Of a stretch of DNA of 64,000 nucleotides, positions 1-9,123 are shown piece by piece. Each line of letters begins with the position of its first letter. The first letter of the stretch is position 1. Source of the DNA: DASUPK01 sp963743575 (GTDB taxonomy: Bacteria; Actinomycetota; Thermoleophilia; Solirubrobacterales; 70-9); the NCBI GenBank assembly GCA_963743575.1, contig CAVUQC010000002.1, forward strand, positions 1 to 64,000, in the 5' to 3' direction. A program made the position numbers and the translations under genes. The notes beneath the pieces are model-generated. The model saw only the letters and a list, made by a program, of their open reading frames with translations. It had not been told where the DNA came from and searched no databases.

Positions 1-1
1 C

Positions 2-100
2 CTCGACTACCTGTACGTGACGAACTGGTCTCTCTGGCAGGACTTCAGGCTGTTGCTCCGCACCTTGCCGACGATCGTTTCGAGGCGGGGGGTGAACTGA
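2..100 (+). CDS. Sugar transferase, C-terminal end only (partial)
   Basis: Open at the window edge and ending with TGA at 98-100, directly before the next start. The last 32 residues contain the segments YVTNWSLW and LLLRTLP, which match the C-terminal end of bacterial sugar transferases (WcaJ/EpsL type). These membrane enzymes place the first hexose-1-phosphate on undecaprenyl phosphate to begin exopolysaccharide assembly. Only the tail is visible, so substrate and length cannot be judged. The position at the head of an exopolysaccharide cluster fits. Family call by recognition of the tail motif. Confidence 0.75.
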   Translation, partial: LDYLYVTNWSLWQDFRLLLRTLPTIVSRRGVN

Positions 101-1246
101 GTGCGTCGCGTCGTGATGCTGCTCGAAAACAACCCCTACCCGCAGGACGTGCGCGTCCGCCACGAAGCGGAATCGCTCGTCGGAGCCGGGCACGAGGTCA
201 CCGTCCTCGCTCCGAATGATGGGGGACAGTCGCGGACCGAGCGCATCGACGGCGTCCGGGTCCGCCGGTTCTGGCTCCCTGACTCGTCCGGATCAGCCCT
301 TGGCTTCGTTGCGGAATATGCCGTCGCCCACATCCAGCTCTTCGTGCGTGGTCTGGCCGAGCTTGTCCGTGGAGCCGACGTGGTGCACCTTCACAATCCG
401 CCGGACACACTCTTTCCGATTGGCCTGATCGGCAGACTGCTCGGCAAGCGCGTCGTCTTCGACCATCACGACCCCTTCCCGGAATTGCTGGAGCAGAAGG
501 TCGGCGCTCGCTCATTGGTCGCCCTTGGCCGCGCAGCGCAGTCGGCGAGCGTCCGGGCAGCCGATGCGGTGTTGGTCACTAACCGCTCGCAGGCCGAGAC
601 CGTCCTCGAGCGAGGTCTGCGCGACGCGCGGAGCCTCGCCGTCGTCAGAAACGGCCCGACGCGTGCGGAAGGGGGAGTCACCATCGCAGCCCGGGAGGGA
701 GTCCTCGAGGACCCGCACCTGGTCTTCGTCGGCGAACTCGACTCCCAGGATGGAGTCCTGGCCTTCCCGGAGCTTCTGGCCAAGCAGGGGCTCGAGCGTG
801 CGCGGATGACCATCGTGGGCGACGGCGCTCTACGCGACGAATTGGGGCGTCGCTTCGCCAACGCGGGAATGGCGGCGCGCGTCGATCTCGCTGGGTACGT
901 CGATCACAGTCGCGTCGCCGACCTGATCGCATCGGCCGACATCTGTATCGACCCCGCGCCGTGCACCGAGCTGAACCACCGCTCGACCATGATCAAGGTG
1001 ACCGAGTACCTGGCGTGTTCGCGGCCCGTGGTCGCCTTCGACCTGCGCGAAACGCGATACACGGCCGGACCGGCCGCGCTCTACGCGAAGTGCGGTGACC
1101 TCGACCAGTTCGCAGCGCTGATCGTCGAGCTTGCCGGTGACCCACAGCTTCGCATGGCCCTGGCCACAGCCGGCTCGCAGCGTTCGAAGGAACTCACTTG
1201 GGAGAACTCGGAAAAGGAGCTGATCGGTGCCTACGGCCGCCTTTGA
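101..1246 (+). CDS. Family 4 glycosyltransferase
   Basis: A 381-residue GT-B fold glycosyltransferase, probably adding a sugar to the lipid-linked exopolysaccharide repeat at the inner membrane face. The N-terminal half opens with a Rossmann strand and the segment YPQDVRVRHEAESL (about residues 13-26), typical of GT4 enzymes that bind the acceptor. The C-terminal half has the nucleotide-sugar domain: VFVGEL near 207, IVGDG near 236 and the segment STMIKVTEYLACSRPVV near 297-311. The GTG start directly follows the upstream stop TGA, so translation is probably coupled. Sugar specificity cannot be read from the sequence. Confidence 0.9.
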   Translation: MRRVVMLLENNPYPQDVRVRHEAESLVGAGHEVTVLAPNDGGQSRTERIDGVRVRRFWLPDSSGSALGFVAEYAVAHIQLFVRGLAELVRGADVVHLHNPPDTLFPIGLIGRLLGKRVVFDHHDPFPELLEQKVGARSLVALGRAAQSASVRAADAVLVTNRSQAETVLERGLRDARSLAVVRNGPTRAEGGVTIAAREGVLEDPHLVFVGELDSQDGVLAFPELLAKQGLERARMTIVGDGALRDELGRRFANAGMAARVDLAGYVDHSRVADLIASADICIDPAPCTELNHRSTMIKVTEYLACSRPVVAFDLRETRYTAGPAALYAKCGDLDQFAALIVELAGDPQLRMALATAGSQRSKELTWENSEKELIGAYGRL

Positions 1247-1337
1247 GTCACAGGACGACACCTGGGCGGCATTGCTGGCAATGGAGCCGGAAGTGATCGC
1301 TCGGGAAAACGCCACGAATCAGGGTCCCTGGCTGTGA
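1227..1337 (+). CDS. Possible 36-residue linking ORF between glycosyltransferase and flippase
   Basis: A small open frame begins at GTG 1227, seven bases after AAGGAG (1214-1219). It overlaps the end of the glycosyltransferase by 20 nt, and its TGA (1335-1337) overlaps the flippase GTG (1334). The product is hydrophilic with no recognised motif. The good Shine-Dalgarno and overlap at both ends suggest translation, perhaps only to deliver ribosomes to the flippase start, which otherwise lies 87 nt from the previous stop. It could equally be chance or a remnant; no family is assigned. Confidence 0.35.
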   Translation: MPTAAFESQDDTWAALLAMEPEVIARENATNQGPWL

Positions 1338-2887
1338 CAGAGCGCCGCTCATATAGAGAGGGAGTGGCGTACAGCGCCCTCAACATGGGTCTGCTCGCGG
1401 TCCTCGCGATCTTCAGCAGCATCGCGATCGCCCGCCTCTACGGAGCGAGGGTCGTGGGCGAGTACGCCCTGGTGATGGCGCCGGTCACCGTCACCTGGAC
1501 CCTGTCCACGACGCGCGAGCAGGTCGCCTTCGTCAGGGAGATATCGGTGCTTCCCGCAAGGGCACCGCTCATAACGGGTCTCTTCGCCGCGATTTTCACG
1601 TTCTCTTTCGGTCTCACGCTGGTCGTCGGCGCTCTGACTGTCGCGGGCACCTACTTCCTCTTCAACGGACCGATCGGCCACCCCTGGCTGTTCGCGCCGG
1701 CGGCGGTCAACATGCTCGGTTACCTGCTCATCACCAACACAGGCTGGAACCTGGACGCCATCCTCGGAGCGTTTCGGGCCGGTCGTGCCCTGTTCTGGAT
1801 TCGTTTGGCGCAGGCGGTCAGCTATGTGGTGATCGCCGTGGTCGGAGCGCTATGGACCCCGACGGTCTGGATGCTTGTCGCGGCCACGATCGGGTCCTAT
1901 TTCGTGTGCTTGCTCCTCCGGATCGGGTTCGTCCGTCCGTTCGTCGACATGTTCGTTTCGGGCGACGTTCTTCGGGAAGGCTTTTCGTTCCTGCCGGAGA
2001 TGATCCGATTCGGCCTCAAGATGACGCCGGGCGGGATCGGCGAGGGCCTTAGCAATCAGGCAGGTATCTGGATCCTGGGGGCCTTCGGTTCCCTGCCCGC
2101 GGTGGGGGCCTACAACCGAGCCTGGCAGCTTGGCTACCGGCTCGTCGAAATGAAGGATCGGATCAGCGAGATGCTGTTTCCGACTTTGGTCGAACGGAGA
2201 TTCCAGGGGGACCGTGTCGGCTTCGACCGGGCGCTGGTCGACTCGCTCCGTTATGCGGCTGTCGGACTGCTGTTGCCTGCCGCGGCCGGCGCGGGTGCCG
2301 CCTCGGGGGTAATGGCGCTGTTTGGCCCCGGTTTTTCCAGTGGCGCCACCGCATTCCCCCTGCTGCTGCTGATGCCCGCGTTTGCGTGCATGACTAACCT
2401 CCAGCGCGCCGCCCTATTCGCAGTTGATCGGCCGTTGATGGGATCGGCTGGAGCGGTCACGAGAGCTGCGGCCACAATCGGCTTGAGCTTCCCGCTCATC
2501 CTCTGGCTCGGGGTGCCGGGGGCTGCGGTGGCGGTGATAGTCGGCTACGGGCTCGACCTCGCGATGATGGTCGCGGCGACCATCCGCCATTTGGTGGAGC
2601 CGTTCAGGGCTTACTGGCCGCTGCGTGAAATGGGGGCGCTTGGCGCGGCATACGTTGCCGGAGCCGGCGCGGCTCGGGCCGTGGACGTCGGACTCTCCGG
2701 GCCGTTTGGCACGGTAGCCGCCCTCGCTGGCGGATCGGTCGCCTACGCGACGATCTTCGCGCTGCTGGGAGGCATCAACCGGCGAGACCGTGAGCGAGTT
2801 CGCTCAGTCATTGCCACGTTGGAACTGCGCGGTGCAGTGCCCTCGCGAATCGCGACCTGGCCGCGCAGGCTGCGGTCGACGACCTGA
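1334..2887 (+). CDS. Wzx-like polysaccharide flippase
   Basis: A 517-residue integral membrane protein with about twelve to fourteen hydrophobic segments, typical of the MOP superfamily that moves undecaprenyl-linked oligosaccharides across the membrane. The N-terminus has the characteristic first helix and the segment ARLYGARVVGEYALVMAP (about 33-50), seen in many O-unit and teichuronic flippases. A middle segment GAYNRAWQLGYR (about 258-269) matches the region of polysaccharide biosynthesis C-terminal domains. It lies between two glycosyltransferases, as expected for a Wzx/Wzy pathway. Start GTG overlaps the preceding small frame. Confidence 0.88.
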   Translation: MTERRSYREGVAYSALNMGLLAVLAIFSSIAIARLYGARVVGEYALVMAPVTVTWTLSTTREQVAFVREISVLPARAPLITGLFAAIFTFSFGLTLVVGALTVAGTYFLFNGPIGHPWLFAPAAVNMLGYLLITNTGWNLDAILGAFRAGRALFWIRLAQAVSYVVIAVVGALWTPTVWMLVAATIGSYFVCLLLRIGFVRPFVDMFVSGDVLREGFSFLPEMIRFGLKMTPGGIGEGLSNQAGIWILGAFGSLPAVGAYNRAWQLGYRLVEMKDRISEMLFPTLVERRFQGDRVGFDRALVDSLRYAAVGLLLPAAAGAGAASGVMALFGPGFSSGATAFPLLLLMPAFACMTNLQRAALFAVDRPLMGSAGAVTRAAATIGLSFPLILWLGVPGAAVAVIVGYGLDLAMMVAATIRHLVEPFRAYWPLREMGALGAAYVAGAGAARAVDVGLSGPFGTVAALAGGSVAYATIFALLGGINRRDRERVRSVIATLELRGAVPSRIATWPRRLRSTT

Positions 2888-2902
2888 GCGGGCGGAATCC
2901 AG

Positions 2903-4219
2903 ATGGTCTCCAATCCAACAACCACGGCACGACCCAATACCTTTACGTTCGTTCTACGGACGTTCGTGCGTGAGCCGCGACGTCCGTTACCGCCGGTCCC
3001 GCCGCAGTCTCAAAACGCGAGGGCAACCGACCGTCTACCGGTTTCGGTTGTCATTCCCGCTTTCAACCGAGCAGACCTGCTCCCGCAGACGCTTCGTAGC
3101 GTCGATGCACAGAGGCCACAGCCCCCTGGCGAGGTGATCGTCGTTGATGATGGATCCACCGACAGCACTGCCGAGATTGCAGCGGCTTGGGGAGCGCGTG
3201 TCGTTCGACATGAGTCAAACCAAGGACTGAGTGCAGCGCGCAATTCGGGAATTGCTGCGGCCTCAAACGAGTGGGTCGCGCTGCTCGACTCCGATGACGT
3301 GTGGCTTCCCCACCATCTGGCAACGCTATGGCCACATCGAACTGTCCACGACGTCGTCGCAGCGTCTGCGCTTCGGTTTGGTGCTGCGGCCACACACGAC
3401 AGATTCCATGGTCCTGTGGGTCGCCGCGTCTTAGTGCTGGACTCTCCAGCCCCGTTGGCTTTTCCTGGGAATTTCGTATGTGTGAGTGCGGCGATGGTTC
3501 GGAAATCAGCCGTCGAAGCTGTCGGTGGATTTCAACCCCGGGACGGGCTTGTGGCAGACCTTGACCTTTGGATTCGATTGCTCAACCACGGGAGCGTTGT
3601 TGTGATCCCGGTGGTGACGATCAACTATCGCCTGCATGAGCACCAGATGTCGCAGGACCGGTACGCCATGCAGGACGCGCATCTCGCTGCCGCCGCTGCG
3701 CATGCCGGCGTCGGACCGGTCGACGTCGAACGATGGCGGGGTGGCGCGATCTGGGACAACCTCCGAGCCTCCCTCCGTTCGAATGACTGGAGAGGTGCAA
3801 TTGCCGAGGCCGCCTCGGCAATGTCACGCTTCGATCGAGTTGTCGGTCTGTTCGGAACCTGGCTTTGGCGATTTCTAGTGAGGCGCCGGGGATCCGAGGT
3901 CGATCGGGATGGTTGGCCGTCGATCGCTGTCCTGCCCAACAGCCCGGCCGCCAAGGTGCTGCCGGAGCTCGCGAAGGGCCGTCGGCTCAAGGTAACGCAC
4001 TACTCCAGTGTCATCCGGGCCGCGGCGTCGCTCGCGGGACGACCAGCTGGAGTCCTCTTCATCGGTTCACCCGCACAGAGGACGATCGCGCGGCTGCTTG
4101 CGGCGCACGCGTGCGGAGATCCTGAGGAAGCACGCGCCCTGTTCCCAGCAATGCAGCCGACGAGCGCCCGGGAGGAGCACTTCGAACAGACCCCGAGTGT
4201 GGATCTACTAACTCAATAA
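2903..4219 (+). CDS. Family 2 glycosyltransferase with C-terminal extension
   Basis: A 438-residue protein with a GT-A domain at about 46-270: VSVVIPAFNR near 47, VVDDGSTD near 79-86, the loop GLSAARNSGI and the metal-binding LLDSDD with D129, D131 and D132. These are the nucleotide-sugar and Mn-binding elements of GT2 inverting enzymes. The first 45 residues are basic and Pro-rich, so an in-frame start further downstream is possible. After about 330 comes an extra domain of about 110 residues I do not recognise. It probably adds a sugar to the exopolysaccharide repeat. Third-position G+C is lower than in the dcw genes. Confidence 0.88.
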   Translation: MVSNPTTTARPNTFTFVLRTFVREPRRPLPPVPPQSQNARATDRLPVSVVIPAFNRADLLPQTLRSVDAQRPQPPGEVIVVDDGSTDSTAEIAAAWGARVVRHESNQGLSAARNSGIAAASNEWVALLDSDDVWLPHHLATLWPHRTVHDVVAASALRFGAAATHDRFHGPVGRRVLVLDSPAPLAFPGNFVCVSAAMVRKSAVEAVGGFQPRDGLVADLDLWIRLLNHGSVVVIPVVTINYRLHEHQMSQDRYAMQDAHLAAAAAHAGVGPVDVERWRGGAIWDNLRASLRSNDWRGAIAEAASAMSRFDRVVGLFGTWLWRFLVRRRGSEVDRDGWPSIAVLPNSPAAKVLPELAKGRRLKVTHYSSVIRAAASLAGRPAGVLFIGSPAQRTIARLLAAHACGDPEEARALFPAMQPTSAREEHFEQTPSVDLLTQ

Positions 4220-4240
4220 GCGAAGGAGCTGACTCTGCGA

Positions 4241-5080
4241 ATGGACCCGACACAGCAACTCGTGACCTCACCCAGCACCGATGGTCACCGTGAGAGCGTC
4301 GATCGTTTCCGCCGGCCCACCGTGTGGCAAGCCATGAGCTGGCATTGGGTTACCGTCGTCGTTCCGGCGGTTCTTCTCTGCGTTCTGGCGATCGCCGCCG
4401 GCATGTTGCGCACGCCCAACTACACAGCCGAGACGACGCTGAGCGTGAGCCAAAGCGCCGCGGGTTCGGGGGGGCTAGTCGGGTTTGCAGATGCAAGCTC
4501 CTCGCTGGCGATCGGCTTCAGCCGGGCGATCAACGCTGCCGGAGTCGTTCAGCCCACGGGTCGGAGGACCGGCTTGTCTCCGGATGAAGTCAGAGCCAGC
4601 CTGTCCGCGTCCCCAATTCCTCAAAGCCCCGTGGTCACCGTTCAAGCGCGGACGGACTCGTCTTCGCGTGCGGTACGACTCGCGAATGAAGCAGCCCAAT
4701 CGCTCACTCAATATGTCTCTCGGTTTGGCGCGAATCAGGCCAGTTCGGCTCGGCTCTTGCAGGAGTTCCAGGTCGCTAGCGACAAAGCGGCAAAGCTCAA
4801 CGCAAGAGTTCGGGGGCTGGAGGCAAGTGGGGCCGGAACCGCCGCTGTCAGTCAGGCGAGCACGCAGCGCGACGTCGCGAACCTTCAGGCGAATGCCTTC
4901 GGCACTGCGTATCAGCAGAGTGCACAGAACGGGTCGTTCGGTGATCCCCTGCAGGTCGTGAGTGCGGCAAGCAACGCGAGCAGCGATCGGATACCCAAGC
5001 TCGAGCTTCTCGCAATAGTTGGATTGCTTGCCGGGCTGGCGGTGGGCACCGCCCTCGCCGTCTACCGCGTCAGCCGCTAG
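4241..5080 (+). CDS. Wzz/CapA-type chain-length determinant
   Basis: A 279-residue protein with the polysaccharide co-polymerase layout: cytosolic N-terminus, first membrane helix at about 37-60, a periplasm-side segment with a helical middle (about 150-205) and a second helix at about 253-275 ending in YRVSR. The opening AMSWHWVTVVVPAVLL resembles the Wzz N-terminal helix. It lacks the cytosolic tyrosine kinase domain found in fused Gram-positive homologues, and none lies nearby. AAGGAG (4222-4227) precedes ATG 4241. It would set polymer length with the neighbouring polymerase/ligase. Confidence 0.8.
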   Translation: MDPTQQLVTSPSTDGHRESVDRFRRPTVWQAMSWHWVTVVVPAVLLCVLAIAAGMLRTPNYTAETTLSVSQSAAGSGGLVGFADASSSLAIGFSRAINAAGVVQPTGRRTGLSPDEVRASLSASPIPQSPVVTVQARTDSSSRAVRLANEAAQSLTQYVSRFGANQASSARLLQEFQVASDKAAKLNARVRGLEASGAGTAAVSQASTQRDVANLQANAFGTAYQQSAQNGSFGDPLQVVSAASNASSDRIPKLELLAIVGLLAGLAVGTALAVYRVSR

Positions 5081-5085
5081 AGCTG

Positions 5086-6612
5086 GTGGAAGCCGCTCAA
5101 CACTCTGAACGGGCGCCGTGGGGTGCAGCCGTCGCAACCCTCTCCGTGGGTCTCTTGGTTGCTGGGGCGGTTGCGCTGGCACCGTCACAAGGCGCCCAAC
5201 CGGCTCTCCTTGCCCTGCTTGGGATCGCTCTACTAGGGGTTGCGTACGTGGTCTGGCACGTCGATCCGGCATGGACGTTGACGGCGTCGCTGTGCCTCTC
5301 GATGTTCGATAGCAACTGGGCACACGTGGGCCTCCCTGCGTCTCCGGTGCCCCCCGACCGCGCGCTCCTTGTCCTCGGCGTAGCCGCTCTCTTGCTGCAC
5401 GCTCCGGGGGCAAGCGATCGGGGGCGCATCCGGCTGCGACCCATACATTGGCTGCTGATCGCAACTCTGGTGTACGCGCTCGGTTCGGCGCTGGCGTCCG
5501 GGACACTCACGACGAACAGCGGGTTCTTTCGCGTGTTCGATCGCTTTGGGATTGCGCCGTTCGCGCTGTTCGTGCTCGCTCCTCTCGCCTTCCCTGATCA
5601 GCGTCGGCGAAAGGTCCTCCTCGGGGCGCTGATCGTGACCGGTGCCTACCTTAGTCTGACTGCGCTGTTCGAGACCGTGGGGCCGCAGGCGCTCGTGTTC
5701 CCGAAGTTCATTCTGGATCCGAATCTCGGAATTCACACGGATCGGGCGCGAGGGCCCTTCCTCGAGGCCGAGGCAAACGGCATCGCGCTCTACTTCTGTG
5801 GCGTCGCAGCGGTGATCGGAACGTTCGTGTGGCGTGATCGGCCCGGCCTCAAGCGCGCGATGGTCGCGGTGGCCCTCCTCTGCGCTTTGGGGTGCCTCTT
5901 CACGCTCTCGCGGGCGGTCTGGCTCGCAGCCGTCGTCTCGACCCTGGTCGCATGGATCGGATTTGGGCACGCCTCACGGGGTGTGCTGAAGCCTCTCGCC
6001 GCAGGTGCAATCATCATCGCCGCCACCTTCTTTCTGATTCCCGGCTTCAGCTCGAAGGCCAGCGAACGATTCGGCAGTCAGCCCTCGCTCTGGGACCGCA
6101 GCAATCTGAATTCAGCTGCGACCAACATGATCGAAGCCAAGCCCCTATTCGGCTTCGGCTGGTCAACGTTCTCGTCAACCAGCCAGCCCTACTTCCGCCA
6201 AGCCTCTGACATCCCTCTGACCGCGGTGGGATCGGGCCCATGTACTGGCAACACGTCGACCGCGAGCGACCAGCCACAGCCCACCTGCACCAGCATTGTC
6301 CACAATTCCTACCTTTCCAACGGGGCCGAACTGGGATTGGTCGGGCTGGCGCTGTGGATCGCCAGTCTGACATTCGGAGTCGGTGGCGCGGTGCTCCGGC
6401 GGGGGCCTCCTGAATCGCTCCCCTGGAGAGCCGGGCTGCTCGCGGTCGCACTCATGTGGTGCGGCGTGGTCTTCTTCACTCCGCTGGAAGGACCCTTCTC
6501 CCCCGAGCTGCTCTGGCTATGGGCGGGATTGGTCGGGGCAGGGTTTTCCAATCGCGAGGATGGGCGAGGCGCCGAGCGGGGCGCAGGTGGCAACGGGCGG
6601 TGGGCACATTGA
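5086..6612 (+). CDS. O-antigen polymerase/ligase-like membrane protein
   Basis: A 508-residue protein with about ten to twelve membrane helices and a long extracytoplasmic loop at about 320-420 rich in Ser, Gln and Thr, the architecture of Wzy/WaaL proteins. The motif RARGPFLEAEANGIAL (about 222-237) matches the conserved Arg/Glu-rich segment of the O-antigen ligase family, and LSRAVWLA (about 275-282) is the typical helix-capping motif. It starts at GTG only 5 nt after the chain-length gene. Probably polymerises or transfers the undecaprenyl-linked repeat outside the membrane. Confidence 0.85.
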   Translation: MEAAQHSERAPWGAAVATLSVGLLVAGAVALAPSQGAQPALLALLGIALLGVAYVVWHVDPAWTLTASLCLSMFDSNWAHVGLPASPVPPDRALLVLGVAALLLHAPGASDRGRIRLRPIHWLLIATLVYALGSALASGTLTTNSGFFRVFDRFGIAPFALFVLAPLAFPDQRRRKVLLGALIVTGAYLSLTALFETVGPQALVFPKFILDPNLGIHTDRARGPFLEAEANGIALYFCGVAAVIGTFVWRDRPGLKRAMVAVALLCALGCLFTLSRAVWLAAVVSTLVAWIGFGHASRGVLKPLAAGAIIIAATFFLIPGFSSKASERFGSQPSLWDRSNLNSAATNMIEAKPLFGFGWSTFSSTSQPYFRQASDIPLTAVGSGPCTGNTSTASDQPQPTCTSIVHNSYLSNGAELGLVGLALWIASLTFGVGGAVLRRGPPESLPWRAGLLAVALMWCGVVFFTPLEGPFSPELLWLWAGLVGAGFSNREDGRGAERGAGGNGRWAH

Positions 6613-7250
6613 CTGGCCTCGCCAACAAGGCGAGAGCTCTGACGGCCTATTCCGCCCGGCTTTCGCCCGCGAGGAACGGTGCGGGTTCTCGCCTTCGCAG
6701 CCAGATTCTGAGCGCCGCAAGAGACCTGGCGTGGCGATTGAGAGGCCGGCACAGTCTCAAGGTCCTACGACGCCGTGGATTGCAAGTGGGTGAGGGGGTT
6801 TTCATCGGGGATGGAGTGTTGATCGACTTCGGATTTCCGTGGCTAATCCGCATCGAGGAAGGAGCGACCATCACCGCCGGAGTGAGGATCTTGGCTCACG
6901 ACGCAAGCGTGAAACGGCACCTTGACTACACCCTGGTGGCGCCGGTCTTAATCGGCAGGGATGCGTATGTCGGAGCCGATTCAGTCATCTTGCCCGGTGT
7001 CACGATTGGCGACGGAGCCATCATCGGGGCGGGAAGCGTGGTCACCAACGACATCCCGGCGGGAACGGTTGCCGCTGGTGTCCCAGCTCGGCCGATTCGA
7101 ACGGTTGAGGAACACATTCAGAAGGCCAAGGACGAGCTGAGACTACGGCCGAGGTATTCGGAGATATGGACTGACGCCGGCAAGATCTCGGCGGGGGCCA
7201 AGCGCGAGATGCGTGAGCATCTGGCGAGCGGCCCTGGGTATGTCCCGTAA
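6600..7250 (+). CDS. Left-handed beta-helix (hexapeptide) acyltransferase
   Basis: A protein of about 216 residues with hexapeptide repeats from about 60 to 165 (VGEGVFIGDG, VLIGRDAYVGADSVI, VTIGDGAIIGAGS) and the usual end VPARPI. These trimeric enzymes move acetyl or acyl groups from coenzyme A to sugars (WcaF/WbbJ-like). I chose GTG 6600, which overlaps the end of the preceding gene; TTG 6609 is an alternative, and an open frame back to 6456 is merely antisense-free overlap with the polymerase. It probably decorates a sugar of the exopolysaccharide. Confidence 0.85.
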   Translation: MGTLTGLANKARALTAYSARLSPARNGAGSRLRSQILSAARDLAWRLRGRHSLKVLRRRGLQVGEGVFIGDGVLIDFGFPWLIRIEEGATITAGVRILAHDASVKRHLDYTLVAPVLIGRDAYVGADSVILPGVTIGDGAIIGAGSVVTNDIPAGTVAAGVPARPIRTVEEHIQKAKDELRLRPRYSEIWTDAGKISAGAKREMREHLASGPGYVP

Positions 7251-7280
7251 TGGGAGCTCAATTCGAAAGATGAGGAAGCG

Positions 7281-8036
7281 GTGAAGCTCGACCAGGTAGC
7301 CAAAGCTGTCCGGGGGATCCCGATCATGACTGCTCCGCAAGGGCGGGCCATTTACGAGCATGTGATCCGGACATCTCCTTCGGAGATCCTTGAGCTGGGG
7401 ACGGCGAACGGCGTTTCGGCCTGTTACATGGCCGCCGCCCTTGAGGAGGTCGGCTCAGGTCACATCACGACGCTCGATCGAATGGACGCTGACTATGGAT
7501 CGCCACAGGAGTTGTTCGATCGGGTTGGCCTGCAGGATTTCGTCACGGTCGTCGCCAGACCCGACAGCTCGTACAACTGGTATCTGCGAGAGGTGCTCGA
7601 AAGTCGTTCGGACGCAGCCGGGAATTGCGAGCCCCTCTACGACCTTTGCTACCTCGACGGCGCGCATGAGTGGACGATCGATGGTTTTGCGGTCATTCTG
7701 GTCGAGAAGTTGATGCGGCCAGGTGGGTGGCTCTTACTCGACGACCTGACGTGGACCTACGCGGGTATGGGCCCGGATGCCGGCAAGGACCTCCGCATGT
7801 CTGAGTCGGAGCGCAGTTCGCCGCATATCCAGGCTGTGTTCGACCTGATCGTGAGGCAGATCCCAAATTTCACCGACCTGAAGATCGAACCGGATCTCGA
7901 CTGGGGCTGGGCACGCAAGGCACCTGACGAGCCACGGCGCCTGACGCTTGAGACGAATCGGTCTCTTGGTTCAGCAGCGTTGTTGCGGATGAGAGAGGCG
8001 GTTCGTCGGAGGGCTGCCAGGCAGTCTGTGGCGTGA
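7281..8036 (+). CDS. Class I SAM-dependent methyltransferase
   Basis: A 251-residue protein of the Methyltransf_24 type. Motif I is ILELGTANGVSACYMA (about 36-51), followed by the acidic end of the second strand (TTLDRM, about 64-69) and the LCYLDGAHEW motif (about 119-128) common in this subfamily, then GGWLLLDDLTW (about 145-155) as motif post-II. The likely role is O-methylation of an exopolysaccharide sugar, inferred from location. GTG start 7281 with GAGGAAG upstream. Its stop lies one base from the convergent lipoprotein stop. Confidence 0.85.
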   Translation: MKLDQVAKAVRGIPIMTAPQGRAIYEHVIRTSPSEILELGTANGVSACYMAAALEEVGSGHITTLDRMDADYGSPQELFDRVGLQDFVTVVARPDSSYNWYLREVLESRSDAAGNCEPLYDLCYLDGAHEWTIDGFAVILVEKLMRPGGWLLLDDLTWTYAGMGPDAGKDLRMSESERSSPHIQAVFDLIVRQIPNFTDLKIEPDLDWGWARKAPDEPRRLTLETNRSLGSAALLRMREAVRRRAARQSVA

Positions 8037-8037
8037 T

Positions 8038-9087
8038 TTAGCCACCGGAAGGCTTCTGCTTGTGGATTTGCAACACCTTCAACCGGTCCCACGGGAACCG
8101 TGCCAGGTACCAGCTCGGGTATCGCGATCCGTAGACCCGCTGCCATGGGTCCGTCCCGGTGGGTGTTGGGTCCTGTCCGAAGAAGGCCAGGTTGCTTCCT
8201 CCGTTGTCACGGATCACGATGCCGTAGCGCTGGGCAGCGTCGGCCAGCATCTTGGTGAACGGTGGGAGGTTGAGCGAGTCGATGTCGAGGTTGGGCTCGA
8301 GCCTAAGGCGGGCGCCTTCCGGCAGGGAGGTCGGGTCGGTGCTGTCGCCATCGCCGTGGGTGGCAGGCCAGGACCACATACCGCGGCGCGGGTGAGGGAT
8401 GGCCATGGCGAGGACGTGGTCGATGTGTCCCTGTTGGAGCTCCGGGATGGTGATGAGTCCGCCGATCAGCGGCAGTCCGGTGGCGGTGGCGCCCCACCAC
8501 GGTTGGGAGCCGGGCCACGAATTGTGGGTGTAGTAGCCGGGGCTCGTCGGGAGATGTTGGATCGCGCCCGCGGCCCCGGCGTGCCATCCGTCGGAGCCCT
8601 GCTCCATCTCCCAGAACTCCCACATACTGTCGCTCGAGCGCTGCCAGATCACCATCTGCTCGTCGGAGCCCGCCGCCGGCGTTGCGCCGGGTGGAATCGG
8701 CACCGCATCGATCGCCTGCTGCAGGCTTTCCAGGCCAGTGTGACCGGGGGAGTCGAGCGTGACGTGAACGGTGGGCTGGTCGGCCGGGACTCTGTAGATC
8801 GGAGTGCTGTAGTGGCTCGTGTTGATCCACGGGCCGTAATGCCCGGCAAGCTCAGCGTGAACCTCGTCGACCAGGCCCCCGACCATCGCGCTCGAGTTCG
8901 GATCTATCGGGGCATCCGTCGCCAGGGGGGCGTTCCAGAAGCTGTCAGGGGCAAAGAATCGCTCTGCCGGGGGGCGGCTCGAGACGCCGCGGCCGCCGCA
9001 GCCTGCTGCAACCAACACGCAATACACGATCGCCGCAATGAGCAGCCATTGTCGGCCCCGGCCCGCCAGAACCATCACCCGGAGCAT
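8038..9087 (-). CDS. Uncharacterised secreted lipoprotein
   Basis: A 349-residue protein with a basic N-terminus, a hydrophobic stretch and the lipobox LVAAGC (about residues 26-31), so it should be acylated and held on the outer membrane face. The mature part has APDSFWNAPL, PWINTSHYSTPIY, a glycine/serine segment PHPRRGMWSWPATHGDGDS and GIVIRDNGGSNLAFFGQDP. These look like a conserved actinobacterial secreted family, but I cannot name a function. Start ATG 9087 chosen because the longer frame runs into asnB and a paralogue remnant. Convergent with the methyltransferase and divergent from asnB. Confidence 0.75.
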   Translation of the reverse strand: MLRVMVLAGRGRQWLLIAAIVYCVLVAAGCGGRGVSSRPPAERFFAPDSFWNAPLATDAPIDPNSSAMVGGLVDEVHAELAGHYGPWINTSHYSTPIYRVPADQPTVHVTLDSPGHTGLESLQQAIDAVPIPPGATPAAGSDEQMVIWQRSSDSMWEFWEMEQGSDGWHAGAAGAIQHLPTSPGYYTHNSWPGSQPWWGATATGLPLIGGLITIPELQQGHIDHVLAMAIPHPRRGMWSWPATHGDGDSTDPTSLPEGARLRLEPNLDIDSLNLPPFTKMLADAAQRYGIVIRDNGGSNLAFFGQDPTPTGTDPWQRVYGSRYPSWYLARFPWDRLKVLQIHKQKPSGG

Positions 9088-9123
9088 GTACCCGCCGAGC
9101 CGAATCCAGAACAACTGATTCGG

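Noticed and set aside
4475..5506. 343-codon open frame antisense to the chain-length and polymerase genes
   Set aside because: No recognisable domain and fully covered by two real plus-strand genes.
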